Shown here in pieces: positions 11,128 through 23,300 of a DNA stretch of 64,000 bases. Made by a program: the position numbers and the translations under genes. Position 1 is the first letter of the stretch; every line of letters starts with the position of its first letter. The notes beneath the pieces are model-generated. The model searched no databases and was not told the DNA's origin. It was given only the letters and a program-made list of their open reading frames with translations. The DNA comes from [Phialemoniopsis] sp. UDSM-2020 (lineage: Eukaryota > Ascomycota > Sordariomycetes > Thyridiales > Thyridiaceae): the NCBI GenBank assembly GCA_018873225.1, contig JAEILZ010000006.1, forward strand, positions 3,968,001 to 4,032,000, in the 5' to 3' direction.

Positions 11128-11635
11128 CCAGAGATAAAGCCGATGTCGCCAGAAAATCTAAACATCTTCCAGGATTAGCACGGCCGTAGTTTCAGAGGCC
11201 GGCGTTGTTTTTCGCGCACTGGCTTGATGGGCCGAGAGCTCAATTCGACTGGAGTGCTCCAGCATCAGGGGTCTCGATGGCCAGCAGAGGTTTGAGAGGA
11301 CACCATCACCCGGCCGGACAAGCTGGGCACATCAATCCTCCACCATTCACCCTCTGTAGTTCCTTGTACCTCTCTCACTTTGCTGATCTTGTCGCTGTTC
11401 TTGATCCTTCCTGGGTGGACAACAAGAGCGATTTTCTGACGACTTTACTTCGAGAACAATGGCATGAGAGACGAAACAGCTTCCCTGGTGGCCCCTCGCA
11501 GTGTGCTGGAGTCCTATCAGAAGCGGCAACGGGCCCAAGGTTTGCATCGTCTCGCTGCACCAACTTCACTAGCCTGATGACGATGCGCCTCTAATTATTA
11601 CTCTGGGTCCCTGCTGCTACCCTCCCTCCACTCTT

Positions 11636-11654
11636 CCCCCCCCCCCCCCCCCCC
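11636..11654 (+). repeat. Homopolymer run of 19 C
   Basis: Unbroken run of C following a CT-rich stretch. Low-complexity DNA, prone to length error in assembly. Confidence 0.9.
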
Positions 11655-12617
11655 ATCCCCATCCCACTTGGAGCAGCTAAGGTAAACTATGGCCCGGCCT
11701 TGCTCTGCTTTTTCAGCCGCCGAACAATTATTTTCTTCCAATTCATACTGCCGTCAATGTCGCTCTTCGCCAGCTACGGACAGTAGCCTCTCTGCCCAGC
11801 GTCCCGCTTCCCACCTTTACAGGATCAATGTACTGCTACTTTGCCCATCACAGCACATCGACCGACCTGCCCTGAACTTCGCGTGGTTTTCTGGAATGAA
11901 GCCCACAAAAAACATGCAGCTCTCGACAGACAAGAAGGCCATACGGGTCCGACCGGTGCCATGAGTGGACGTCCCCTTGTGCCAGAGAGACCAGACCGTC
12001 CCTTCAAATGGATTCCTCAAGGTCGGTCCCTTAACCGTCAGAAAGGCTTGTCTGCGTGATAAAAAGTAGGTAGCCAGGTACCTTACTTTACTTAATTACC
12101 CTGTGCCTCCCCCGGGATTCTCTCTTTTTTCGCTCATGGCGTCATGACCCGAGAAATTATTTGATGCAGCCCTTCTGACCCCAAAAATTGCCGCCGCACC
12201 GCACCGACCCGCGTCCGCCCTCACTGCTCACCCTCACCACTCACTCACCCACCCATTCACTGCCTCATCTTCGACACTTGGGGAACCAAATCGGTGTATG
12301 ACGCCCACTTAGCCCAGCTGTCCAACCGAAGGGAGACCCCGAATTTGCAATAGGAGCACTACGGTTCGCTAGAACAAGCGGGAAAAGGCAAGCTTGCCCA
12401 CACACACACCCCGCAGGACAGCCTGCAGGTCGCTTGGATCGATCTCATTGCTCGACATTCCGGTCCTATTAGACCACTCAGACTCGATTGCGCTATCTGC
12501 GGCGCCGGGCACAAGGGAATCGATTCCCGGCTTACAAGTACAGTCGACATCTCGCGAGAGGTTCGACCTTTCCAAAGGACAATTCCCTTTGAAAATCAAC
12601 ACATAAAACAAACGGAA

Positions 12618-14369
12618 ATGTCTCCGCACAGCACAATGGATTCCTACGACACATACAGCGAGGGTAACTACTCACGACCCGCAGCCCCCGTCACGAACGG
12701 CGTGGCCAATGGCGCACCCAACGGTGTCACGAACGGCGTACACAAGAAGAACACATCCTGCATCCAGCCGGCCGAGCCCGACTCGCTGTACGACCTGGTC
12801 TGCGTCGGCTTCGGCCCGGCCTCCCTCGCCGTGGCCGTCGCCATCAACGACGCCCTCGAGGCCGGCACCCTGACCGAGTCTCCCAAGATCCTCTTCCTCG
12901 AGAAGCAGGGCCGCTTCGCCTGGCACGCGGGCATGCTCCTACCGGGGGCCAAGATGCAGATCTCCTTCATCAAGGACATGGCCAGCCTGCGCAACCCGCG
13001 CTCGGCGTTCACCTTCCTCAACTACCTGCACCAGAACGACCGGCTGGTCGAGTTCACCAACCTGAGCACCTTTTTGCCGGCCCGCGTCGAGTACGAGGAC
13101 TACCTGCGCTGGTGCGCGTCGCACTTTGACGACGTCGTGCGCTACGGCAGCGAGGTGCTCGCCGTCTCGCGCGACGAGGCCGACGAGGGCCAGGCCATCA
13201 AGACCTTCCGCGTCGCTGCTAAGGATTCGCAGACGGGCGAGGTCTCGACGTTCCGCGGGCGCAACGTGCTCATGGCCATTGGAGGGCAGGCCTCGATCCC
13301 GGCGTGCCTGCCCCAGGGCCACCCCAAGGTCGTGCACTCGTCACAGTACGCACAGCTCATCCCCAAGATCCTGAGCGACGCCAACGCGCCGTACCGCGTC
13401 GCCGTCGTGGGCGCGGGCCAGAGCGCCGCCGAGATCTTCAACAACATCCACAACTTGTACCCCAACTCACGGTCGTGGCTTGTCATGCGCTCCGAGTTCC
13501 TGAAGCCCAGCGACGACTCTCCCTTGTGAGTTTTCATTCCAACCCACCCTCAATGTGAAATGTCACAGTCAGGCACTAACAACTGCATCTCAATGCACAG
13601 CGTCAACTCCATCTTCAACCCCGAGTACGTCGACATGCTCTACCCCAAGTCCGAAAAGTACCGGCAAAACTTCATCGTCGACGCCCGCGCGACAAACTAC
13701 GGCGTCGTCCGCCTCGAGCTCATCGAGAAGCTCTACGAGCGCCTGTACGACCAGCGCCGCGACATCGGGCGCGACGAAAGCCAGTGGCCGCACCGCATCC
13801 TCGGCGGCCGGCGTATCGCCTCCAGCGAGGTTTCTGGTGATGACAGCCTGCGCCTCAAGGTCGAGCGCGCCCCTGTAGTCGGCGGCGTCGAGGTCGGCGA
13901 GCCCGTCGTCGACAGCGAGACCGAGACGCTCGACGTCGACCTCGTGATCGCGGCGACGGGGTACCGCCGCAACGCCCACGTGGAGATGCTGCAGGACGTG
14001 TGGCCCATGCTGCCCGAGGCCCAGGAGGCGGCCGCCGTGGCGCCGCGGGTCGACCGCTGGCTGGTGCAGACCAAGGCCAAGGACGGGTCCGAGGCGCAGA
14101 CCTCGCGCGTCATGGAGGTCGGGCGCAACTACGGCGTCAAGTTTGCGCCCGGCAGCGTCGCGGAGGGTTCGGGCGTGTGGCTGCAGGGTTGCTGCGAGGG
14201 TTCTCACGGTGTAAGTTTTGCTGATGCACTATACTCCTTCTCAGTGTATGGTGAGAGTTACTGAATGCTAATGTTTTCTCCTTGGTTTTAGCTGAGCGAC
14301 ACCCTCCTTTCCGTCCTCGCCACGAGGGCCGGCGAGATCGTCGAGACCATCTTTGGCGTCAAGGCATAG
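12618..14369 (+). CDS. sidA: L-ornithine N5-monooxygenase, siderophore biosynthesis
   Basis: FAD- and NADPH-dependent hydroxylation of the side-chain nitrogen of L-ornithine, the committing step of hydroxamate siderophore synthesis. 531 residues from three exons (12618-13525, 13601-14210, 14292-14369); both introns are GT-AG with closing phases. Motifs: FAD site CVGFGPASL (about residues 62-70), NADPH site [12 protein letters not shown] (about 264-275) and [13 protein letters not shown] (about 417-429), the ATGY signature of the family. The N-terminus is long and low in complexity (residues 1-50, rich in Asn, Gly, Val and Thr), as in fungal members. No organelle signal is seen. The gene lies 3 kb before a ferrichrome-type NRPS in the same direction, the usual pairing. 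Two iron-type GATA sites lie upstream. The name follows the Aspergillus gene; other fungi use other names. Confidence 0.93.
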
Positions 14370-17335
14370 ACTGCTGGCAAATGAGACTCATTCTTTGCCT
14401 CGCATGATGTATTTTGGGATTTCACACTGCACGAGGAAGAATTAGACTGGGGGGGACTAAGAAAAGCACGACACACTCTTGGAACATTGTTTCACTGACG
14501 GATACCTTTCTGGACTCTTTATCTTTTTGGTTTTGGCATTCTTGAACTGTTTGAACTTCATTTTCAAACAACACAACTTAATCTCGTTTTGGAAATTTGG
14601 GTGGCACTTGACGGCGTCTTGTTTACTTACATCTGCTCTTCCCTGCACTACACATCAAGTTTGTATATACTCCCATCCCCCTTTGCTTAACGAGAAAACA
14701 ACAATCACACCAACAATGACAACCTGGAACAGTGAAGTGTGTGGCAACATGAGAATCACCATGTGATCCTAGAGGCAGAGACAGATAGCCGAGTTTGCCT
14801 GCATGCATAGTGTTGATGGACTTTTTCTGTGTCTAACAGAAAGGCCAAGCCAATGGTGCCCATGCTAGGCCCGCCTGTGGAGCCTCGTTTGGAGCCGATT
14901 TCCGGAGTGAGTGAGTGAGGGAGGGGCAGGTTTTCGGGAGCAAGTGGAAACGGTGACTTTGAATCCCTCGAATCAGGTTGTATCGAGGGAAAAGAGGCAA
15001 AAGATGCAAGGCCAGACGAGAATAGCAGGTAGGCAGGGCGGGTAGTGTTGGCTGCTGAGGTCCAAGACCGGCTTAGAGAAGCAGGTCCATGTGTATTTCG
15101 TGATGGATCAATCCTCTTCTAGGCAGCCCTGGCAGGCTTCATCCACACATCTCCGACCTAAACTACCAGCTTACTCAGAATCCGAGGTACTTGCTTCAAT
15201 CCCCAGCCTCTCCCATTTTTTATTTGTAGCGGCTTGAGCGCCTGTCGCGGTGGACAATGGAAAATAACAGCGAGGAATCCAGGTCGGAGCCAACGAGAGA
15301 CACTAACAGTAAGCTTAAAAAAGCACCCATGGTTGGATGGTTGGAGGGAAAGAGAGGGCTAAATACGGGTGACGCAGCCTCTGGAGACCCCCCAACTCGG
15401 AGACCGACCAGGTAACGCCGCTGGCCGCGGGTCGTGCCAGGAAGCGTGCCGATCCAGCGGGTGTTCGCCGCGACTCTGCTGCTTTTAGTGTATTTTTTCG
15501 TGGCTAGAACAGCCAGTTTCTCTCACATCTGAAGGCAGAGCTCTCTCTAGCTTTTTGGCACTTGGGGCGGGGTTCCCGCCAACCTTGTCAAAAAAGTAGT
15601 GACGACATCATCATCAGTCTTCAACATCACCAGTCTGCGAGTTCACAAGTGTGTAGCTCAGCAGTGTGATTGTGTGTGTATGCGGTCGCCACCTGGGGGG
15701 TACGGACCTCTTACTCTTTTCGATACTTGGAATCCCATCTTTCCGGGGTGTACTTGTTGCAGCTGGGGTCGCATTTGTGGCACGAAATGAGGTGTCGTTT
15801 TACACCCATCTTTTACGTGAGAGGTCCCCTCCTTCAGGCCTCGTCGCCGAGGATATTCACCTCTTTCCCCCCACTGCATCTGTACCCACGACGCGAGTAA
15901 AGACGACCGGGGCCCATCACAGGCAGGCAGGCCTCTGGGCGAATGGCTTGTCACGATATATCACATCTCACCCACTCACGCGCGTCAACACCAAGAGGCA
16001 AAGAGGGTAGCTCTCACCCACCCTCAGCAGGACTAAAACCCTCGTGCTCTGTCTCTTCCTGTTTCCCTTTCTCTTATTCGATGCCGATGCACCTCTTTTG
16101 CCAGAAAGAGCTGCGCCGTCTTTTGCACAACCTTTTTACCCCCAATCGCCCGCTTCCGTCTTAGTGAGCTGCATCAGCACGCCGACGTGCGCCGCCCTGC
16201 ATTGGTCCGCCGTGTCCACAACGGAGCTAGAGTCCTGGGCGATACCCCCGAATTTGCCGTCCTCCTGCGCTTGGTTGGCACCGATAGTTCTACAGATCTG
16301 GTTCGGAGATAAACTCTGATCTGTCACTTGCTTTTGTTATTGAGGAGCAAAAGACTGTGAATTCACCGAGGCAAGAGAACGGTCCGTTGCATCTGCCGCC
16401 CCTCTCAGCTGCCACGCGTTTCTTTCACCACCGGCCCGGCCAGCGATGGATGCCTCTGTCTTTTGATAATATCATAACAACCGACTCCGCCGGCACGTCT
16501 ACAAGTGAGAGGACTGAGAGGAGAAAAGGCCCAGAGAAGCGAGCAAGAAGGCAATACAAGAGTAAGAAAAGCAACAATTCCCATGTCACTGCTGTTAGCT
16601 GCTCCTTAGCACATGCCAGCCAGACCCGGACCCAGTCCAATGCTGCAAGTCACATCTACATCTTGACATTACAACTCTCTGCACTACACTGCTCATCTTG
16701 TACACCCCTCGAACTAGAACGAACAAACCCTCAACATTCCTCTGCCCGTCCTGCCAGACGTGCCAGACCTTACCCACAACGGCTTGCTTTGGCGAACAAG
16801 ACGGCCGATGAGGTACAAGGAACCGCGTCTCGAACACCATCGATCCCTTGCCCTTGAAGCAAATCTGCGTCCCCCCACACCCTTTCCCTGGCTTTTGCAT
16901 TTTCCATTACTACTTTACACTATTCCCACCCACCAACCAACCAATTTTACCTAAGCCAACCATTTCGGGGGCTAACAAACCATCCTCTACCCATTCCCAT
17001 ACCCGCACCTCGCTCATCCAAAAGTGGATGCGGGGTTTGTAATTCCTGCACAACGACTGGCTGGACACAAATGCATGGTTGGTGATTGGTGACGCGGTTA
17101 CACGATTGACTTACAAGACTCTTTTCTCACAGTACCTTGTCTGTTTTGCCTTGTCAACACATCATTAAGAGGGAGTAGCCGGGTGTTACTGCGATGGGTT
17201 CAAAGCTCTGATTGATTTTGACTTTTATCCTTCCCCCTCCAACCGCTTTTGCTACTTGAACTGGAACCCGTCTAGCTCAAGTGCTAAGCCAGCGCGTATC
17301 GCTCTTCTAAGCAACATACACATACGCCAAACACA
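14370..17335. other. Intergenic region between monooxygenase and NRPS genes
   Basis: Nearly 3 kb with no gene I can support. The frame at 16357-16857 has no recognisable motif and unusual composition. HGATAR-type elements AGATAA at 16307-16312 and TGATAA at 16464-16469 are present, but no full ATCWGATAA. The last 900 bases are rich in CT and CA and look like the promoter and long leader of the NRPS gene. Confidence 0.5.
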
Positions 17336-20300
17336 ATGGCCACCCATGGCGAGGTACCGCACACAGGCGATTCCGCGGCCTCCTCACAACGATCCCTCTC
17401 CATACTGAACCCTAACCCGGCACGATTACCAGGCGCCAATCTGCTTCACAATCTCGTCGCCAAAACGCCCACGACCAGCAGTGATGCCCACGCCATCGAG
17501 TACCTCTCGCCCAGCGGTTCACACCTTACATTATCCTATCAACATTTCCACTTGTCCTCAGATGCATTGGCCGGCCGCATCACGGACGAGATCGCCTCGC
17601 GGCAACAGCTAGAGACCAGTCCCGGCGTGGTGCCGGTGCTGGTGCCGCAATGCCCGGAGCTATACATCTCGCAGCTGGCTATACTCAAGGCCGGCGCAGC
17701 ATTCTGCCCGCTCAACCTCGATGCACCCTCCGACCGCATCAAGTTCATCCTTAAGGACGTGGATGCAAAGGTAGTCATCACCACGACCGAGCTGCGCTCC
17801 AAATTCGATGGCATCGAAGATGTCCACTTCATCACGGTCGACCAGACTCTCCTCACGGAGGAACCACCCCAAGATACTCTGAAACCCAACTACTCACCAA
17901 ACTCCTCCGACCTGGCGTACGTCATGTACACCTCCGGCTCGACGGGCACCCCCAAGGGCGTTGGCATCTCCCACGACGCCGCGACCCAGAGCCTCCTCGC
18001 CCACGACCGGCACGTCCCGCGCTTCTCGCGCTTCCTCCAGTTCGCCGCGCCCACCTTTGACGTCTCCGTCTTTGAGATCTTCTTCCCTTTCCTCCGCGGC
18101 GCCACGCTCGTCAGCTGCGACCGCGCCGAGATGCTGAGCGACCTGCCGGGCGTGCTGACGCGCTTGGAGGTAGACGCCTGCGAGCTCACGCCCACCGTCG
18201 CGGGGAGCCTCCTGCGCAAGAGGGCGAACGCGCCGTGCCTGCGCCTGCTGCTGACTATCGGCGAGATGCTCCAGGAGCCTGTGGTCAGGGAGTTCGGCGG
18301 CGATGAGGAGCGGGAGAGTATCCTGTGGGCCATGTACGGGCCTACGGAAGCTACCATCCACTGCACGCTTGAACCGGCGTTCGCGTCAGGTGCGAAGGCG
18401 TCCAACATCGGGTTTCCGCTCGACACCGTCTCGGCGTTCATCCTGCGCGAGGACAGTCAAGATGGCGAGGAGCCCGAGATCCTGCCGCTCGGTGAGACGG
18501 GCGAGCTCGCTGTCGGAGGGCACCAGCTTGCGGTGGGATACATCAACCGGCCGGAGCAGACGGCCGCCGCCTTCGTCGAGACGAGAGAGCACGGCCGGCT
18601 GTACCGCACGGGAGACAGGGCGCGCATACGTCCCGAGGACGGGCGCATCGAGTGCATGGGCCGCATCTCGGACGGGCAGGTCAAGCTGCGCGGGCAGCGC
18701 ATCGAGCTTGGCGAGATCGAGCACGCGGCCCTCCGAACCGGAAACTGCCACGGCGCCGTAGCGACTGCCGTCGCAGGGATCTTGGTGCTGTTCTGCACCG
18801 TCGACGACGGGGTGGATGCCGATGCGATCCTTGGGTCCTGCAAGGCTTGGCTGCCGCGGTTCATGGTGCCTGGGGATGTGGTGCTCATGCACGACTTTCC
18901 GAGGTTGCCGTCAGGCAAGGTCGACAGAAAGAGCATGATTGGCGAGTATGTTGCGTCGGCGTCGTGTAGGAGAGACGGCGCTGGTGAAGTGGTCTATGCC
19001 GACGAGCTGGAGAAGGAGGTCTGTGACCTGGCGACTGAAGTGCTCGGCGTCCAGGTCGCACCTGCTTCTGTGCTGGCTTCGTCCGGGATGGACTCGCTCG
19101 TTGCGATCAAGTTTGCGGCTGCACTACGGAAGACTGGTCGGAGCGTCAGTGCTGTCGACGTCTTGAATGCCCGGACGGCGCATGATGTGTACAATCTTGT
19201 CAAGCGCGAGAGATTGGAAGACCACCAATCAGCAGTGCAGGACGTGAGTCTTGATCGTGGCCTGGTTGCTGCTGCGGTCGCGGTCGATGAAGCTACCATC
19301 GAGCACGTTCAGGCGTGCACACCCCTTCAGTCGTCGATGCTAGCAGAGACGGCGCGTAATCCCCAGGCGTACTGTAATTGGGTTGAGCTGAGCTTGCCCG
19401 CGGAGTACAGCGCCGAACAGATCCGCTCTTGCGTGCGGCAGTTGGCGCAGAAGAATGAGGTCCTCCGCAGCGGCTTTGCATACCTGGATGGGCGGTTTGT
19501 GCAGGTCGTGTGGAACGACTTGTTGCCGACGCAGGTACGGGATGTACAGCGGCTTGATCGAGAGTATCGATTGAGTTCGGAGGAGCTTCTTCGGCCTTTT
19601 GATGTTCAGATCCTCGACTCCGAAATGGAGGGAGAGCGACGTGTCTTGGTCCGGATACATCACTCTCTATACGATGGGTGGACGATGGATCTCATCATCA
19701 TGGACCTTAATGCGATGCTTGAAGGGAAAGAGTTGCCGGCACGCACCCAATTTCGGGATCTCGCGGCGTACCAACTCTCGGCAGAAGCGTCGGCTGTGGC
19801 TGAGAAGGCGAAACAGTTCTGGGCTGAAACCCTGCTGGGCTTCCAACCAAGTGCGGCGCTTGAGTTGCAAGACAAGCACATCGACACTGACAAAACGCTC
19901 ACACAGCGCATGCAGCTGGATCTGGATGCGGCTCAAGTCAAAAAGCTGTCGGATTCGTTGCAGTGTAGTCCCCAGACCATCTTCCAGGCCGGCATAGCCT
20001 GGCTATGGAGCATGCTTGCCGGCAACGCCGATGTGACCATCGGCACCGTCATGTCAGGCCGCACGCTTGGCCTCCCCGGTATCGAGAGCATCATGGGACC
20101 TTGTATGGACACTGCGCCTCTGAGGGCGCTACTCTCACAGGCCCGGTCGATCCGCGAGCTGATCGAAAACATCCATGCGTCGAATCGGGCCATGTTGCCG
20201 CACTCGAGTCTTCCGTTGGGCGAGATCAAGAAGGCTGCTGGTTTCTCCCCGAACCAAAACTTGTACGATATGTTGTTTGTATACCAAGAGTCGCTGTATA

Positions 20301-23300
20301 GTAGGGCGAGAGGGGATGGGCCTGTGCGAGAGGTCGCACATCAAGACTTTTTAGAGACCGGTCTTCTGGTCGAGGTCGAGCCGACGTCCACGGGATTCAC
20401 TTGCTCTACGACGTATCACCTGGCTACTTGGCCCGAGGCGCAGGTCAGGGTCCTCCAGGAGCAGTATCAGTACGTACTCCGCTTCATGCTGGATCATGTT
20501 GAAAGCGAGCTGGACTCGCTCCGCGCCAGCTTCACGGACGGGTTGCTGTCCAAATTTAATGAGCATCCTGCGCAATTCTCGGGCTGCGCAGACTTGGCTA
20601 CTCTCATCGAAGCCACAGCTTCAAACAAAGGGGACAAGCCTGCTGTGTTGTTTGCTTTCTCGATCAGCGATGAGGGAATGGATGCTGAGACGATTACCTA
20701 TCGGCAGCTCAATTCTCGAGCGAACCAGATCGCAAGGCATATCCAGAGCTTCGGCATCAAGGAGGGCGATGTCGTAGCTATTATCATGGAGAAGTCCATA
20801 GAGCTCTACGCGGGCATCTTGGCCATCCTGAAAGCCGGATGTGCCTACCTGCCGCTACTCCCAAGCACGCCCTTGGAGAGGGTGAAGCTGATTCTGGACC
20901 AGGCTGAAGCTCGACTCTGCCTGACTGACACCGAGACGAAGCCGATTCTTGAGGGCAACCTTTCAAGCCCGTTGACCGACATCACTGGTGTTTCGCTGTC
21001 ACAATACCCCACATCAAACCTCAACACCACTATCGACCCATCACGCATCGCCAACATCATTTACACATCAGGCAGTACAGGCTCACCAAAGGGCGTCTGC
21101 GTCACGCAGCTCAACATCACTAGTAACCTCGACGTGTTGGCACGGATATACCCTCGCATCAAGCCGAACTCCAGATTACTGCAGTCATGTTCGCAAGCCT
21201 TTGATGTTTCGGTGTTTGAGATCTTCTTCTCCTGGGCACAGGGCATGTGTCTTTGCTCTGCGGTCAATGACACTCTCTTCGAGGACCTGGAGAGGGCAAT
21301 GAGAGTGATGCAAATCACGCACCTCAGCATGACGCCCACCGTCGCCGCGCTGGCGGATCCAGTAAACGCACCCAGCGTGGAGTTCCTAGTGACCTCCGGC
21401 GAGCCCATGACAGAACGTGTGGCTCGGAAGTGGGTTCGGCAGCTTCACCAGGGTTACGGCCCGTCCGAGACGACCAACATCTGCACGGTCAAGAAGATGT
21501 CAGACGGGGATGACATTCGTCACCTTGGACACTCGTTCGAGAACACGTCCTCCTTCGTACTGTATCCCGAGAGCTTCGACCTTGTCCCACTGGGTGGCGT
21601 GGGCGAGTTCTGCTTCGGCGGCGATCAGGTCGTCCAAGGATATTTGCACTTACCTGACCTCACTGCCGAGCGGTTCATTGACCATCCGAAATACGGCCGG
21701 CTGTACCGTTCTGGAGACATGGGTCGCATGCTACCGGACGGCTCACTGATGATCATTGGTCGGGTGGACGACCAGATCAAGTTGCGAGGTCAGCGCATCG
21801 AGTTGAATGAGATCAACGCCGTGATGAGCTCTGCAGACGAAGTTGCCAGCTGTGTGACCTTGCTTCTCACTCATCAAGGCTCGCAGCAGCTGGCAACATT
21901 TAATACACCCACTTCTGCGACCGCTTCGACGTTTCAATTTATCGACGATGGTGGTGATGCAGGGCGTGCAAGGATGCAGCACCTCTTCAGCCTTCTAAGG
22001 TCGAGGCTGCCGGGCTACATGGTGCCAAGTTACCTACTTCCCGTGTCATCTATTCCTCTCACGCCAGCTGGCAAGGTCGACAAGGATCGTCTGCGAAGAG
22101 GATTCTCGGAGTTGAGTGAAGAGATGCTATCGGCCTCAAGCGACTCTGCAGACCGAGGAGCAGAGGATGGCGAGTGGAGCTCTGACGAGATGAACATCGC
22201 TGAGATCCTTTCAAGTACCTTGGGCATTGATCTCGAGTCGATTGGGCGCTGGACACCCTTTGCTAATTTGGGAATCGATTCAATATCAGCTATCAAGGTC
22301 TCCAAGTCGCTTGGGCAATCTCTTGGGACGCGTGTTCCGGTCACTGCGATCTTGCAGGCAGGCTGTGTGGCTCAGCTGTGCAAAGCTATGTTGTCTGCAC
22401 AGCCCGAGAATACTCTCACCCCCAAGGGTGACTCGAGAGAATTCTTCTCTATTGAAACACTCCGCGAGATCACGGCACAGTTTGAGCACAAGAGCATCGG
22501 TATAGAGAAGATACTGCTGTGTATGCCGCTTCAGGAGGCCATGTTGGCGAGCTCCGCTGGTGCGGATGCTCCATATGTCGAGAAGATGCTTTTTCGCCTT
22601 GCTGTACCGCTGGACAAGATTGAGAAAGCATGCAGAGAGATCTGTAGGAGACAACCAATCCTCCGAGCCTGCTTTGTCACCACACAAGACGCGAAACATC
22701 CCATCGCCCAGGTTGTGCTGAGAGAAATCTCCGATAACGCATGGTACACCCCCTCCAAGACAGAAATGTCGCTCGAGGATTGGCAGCTGGAGCATGTACA
22801 AGCCCTTTCCGCCGCCATGGACTCTCTGCAACCACCAGTGTCCTTCTCAGCATTGCAGATGAATGATGGGGTGTATCTGTCTTTTGTGTGTCATCATGCT
22901 CTTTACGATGGTGTGGCGATGGACCGTCTGCTCCATGAGATTGAGCTTCTTGTCAAGGATCTGACCCTCGAAGCTCCTCCAACTTACGATAGTTTCCTAT
23001 CGTTCGCGCTGGACACTCCCGCGTCCACTGACAGCTTCTGGAGGGACCACTTGGACCAGTTCACGCCGACCCTGATGATGCCGACGCTGGGTGGCAAACA
23101 GACCACAGCCCGGGCATGCGTAACTCGGCAACTCTCAACCCCACTTTCGTTCGTAGAGGCAAAATCTAGAGATCTGGGCCTGTCTCTCTTGGCCGCATGT
23201 CAAAGCTCCTGGGCTGCAGTCCTGGGCCTTCTTCAGGGTAAAGACGACGTCTGTTTCGGTAATGTCTACAGCGGCAGGGCAGTCCCTGTCGATGGCGTCG

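Larger units (their letters stand above)
8332..12617. other. Long intergenic region upstream of the ornithine monooxygenase
   Basis: 4.3 kb without a gene I can support; frames here are short, repetitive or mutually overlapping. It holds two iron-type GATA sites (9970-9978 and 11119-11127), a run of 13 A at 9307-9319, an imperfect six-copy TGTACC-type hexamer at 10265-10300 and a run of 19 C at 11636-11654. A TGATAA lies at 12057-12062. The last few hundred bases are C-rich and probably hold the sidA promoter and leader. Confidence 0.55.

Noticed and set aside
16357..16857. 166-codon frame between sidA and sidC
   Set aside because: It starts at a non-ATG codon, has no motif, and lies in CT-rich leader-like DNA.
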